DNA of 64,000 nucleotides, from contig JYOE01000002.1 in NCBI GenBank assembly GCA_000955875.1, positions 62,001 through 126,000 of the forward strand, written 5' to 3'. Source of the DNA: Terrabacter sp. 28. GTDB lineage: Bacteria > Actinomycetota > Actinomycetes > Actinomycetales > Dermatophilaceae. Made by a program: the position numbers and the translations under genes. The notes below the pieces were generated by a model. The model was not told the DNA's origin. It saw nothing but the letters and a program-made list of their open reading frames with translations, and searched no databases. This document shows positions 63,996-64,000 of the stretch, in pieces (position 1 is the first letter of the stretch; each line of letters starts with the position of its first letter).

Positions 63996-64000
63996 TCGCG

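Overview
The window is high-GC, with nearly every third codon position G or C, many GTG starts and many start codons placed 6-8 bases after a TAnnnT box (leaderless promoters). Gene content (WhiB, IdeR/DtxR-type regulator, DUF2530, DUF3027, bacterial XPB helicase, actinobacterial SerC and citrate synthase, c-di-AMP riboswitch on an NlpC/P60 gene) points to an actinobacterium of the order Micrococcales, probably near Intrasporangiaceae. The genus is an inference.

Bases 1 to about 11,713 are the right part of an actinomycete integrative and conjugative element (AICE). A leftward operon encodes a small unknown protein, an FtsK/TraSA-type DNA translocase, a WhiB protein and a RepSA-type initiator cut by the window edge. 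A KorSA-like GntR repressor and a divergent Nudix protein (Pif-like) follow. The cargo holds an XRE-ImmA/IrrE metallopeptidase with an unknown partner and, divergently, a superfamily 1 helicase with a second unknown protein; together they look like an uncharacterised defence or stress module. The element ends in a 45-bp copy of the 3' half of a tRNA-Arg(CCU) gene (attR). The integrase and the intact tRNA are expected left of the window.

From 11.7 kb onward the sequence is chromosomal. 12-23 kb: a peptidase S51, a frameshifted alpha/beta hydrolase, a stress-signalling cluster (two SpoIIE-type phosphatases, one fused to a MASE1 sensor and an RsbW-like kinase domain, plus a STAS antagonist), an odd sigma-region-4/zinc-finger membrane protein, a DsbA-like protein, and an NlpC/P60 peptidoglycan hydrolase under a c-di-AMP riboswitch. 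22.5-33.8 kb: IdeR, transporters, a free-standing mini-ORF transcript, PdxH, citrate synthase, an AbiEi/DUF559 protein, SerC and a secreted lytic transglycosylase.

33.9-46.4 kb: a MarR-MFS operon with a 29-residue membrane peptide, an NCS2 purine permease, DUF2530, DUF3027, a cold-shock protein, an epimerase, a DNA-repair group (helicase-associated protein, LigD-type phosphoesterase, XPB helicase), HMG-CoA lyase and TauE. 46.4-57.8 kb: an envelope-stress set (response regulator, sensor kinase, HtrA protease; HtpX further on), an SDR enzyme, acetyl- and nucleotidyltransferases and aminopeptidase N. 57.9-64.0 kb: nuoJKLMN of respiratory complex I, on the minus strand with overlapping stops and starts.
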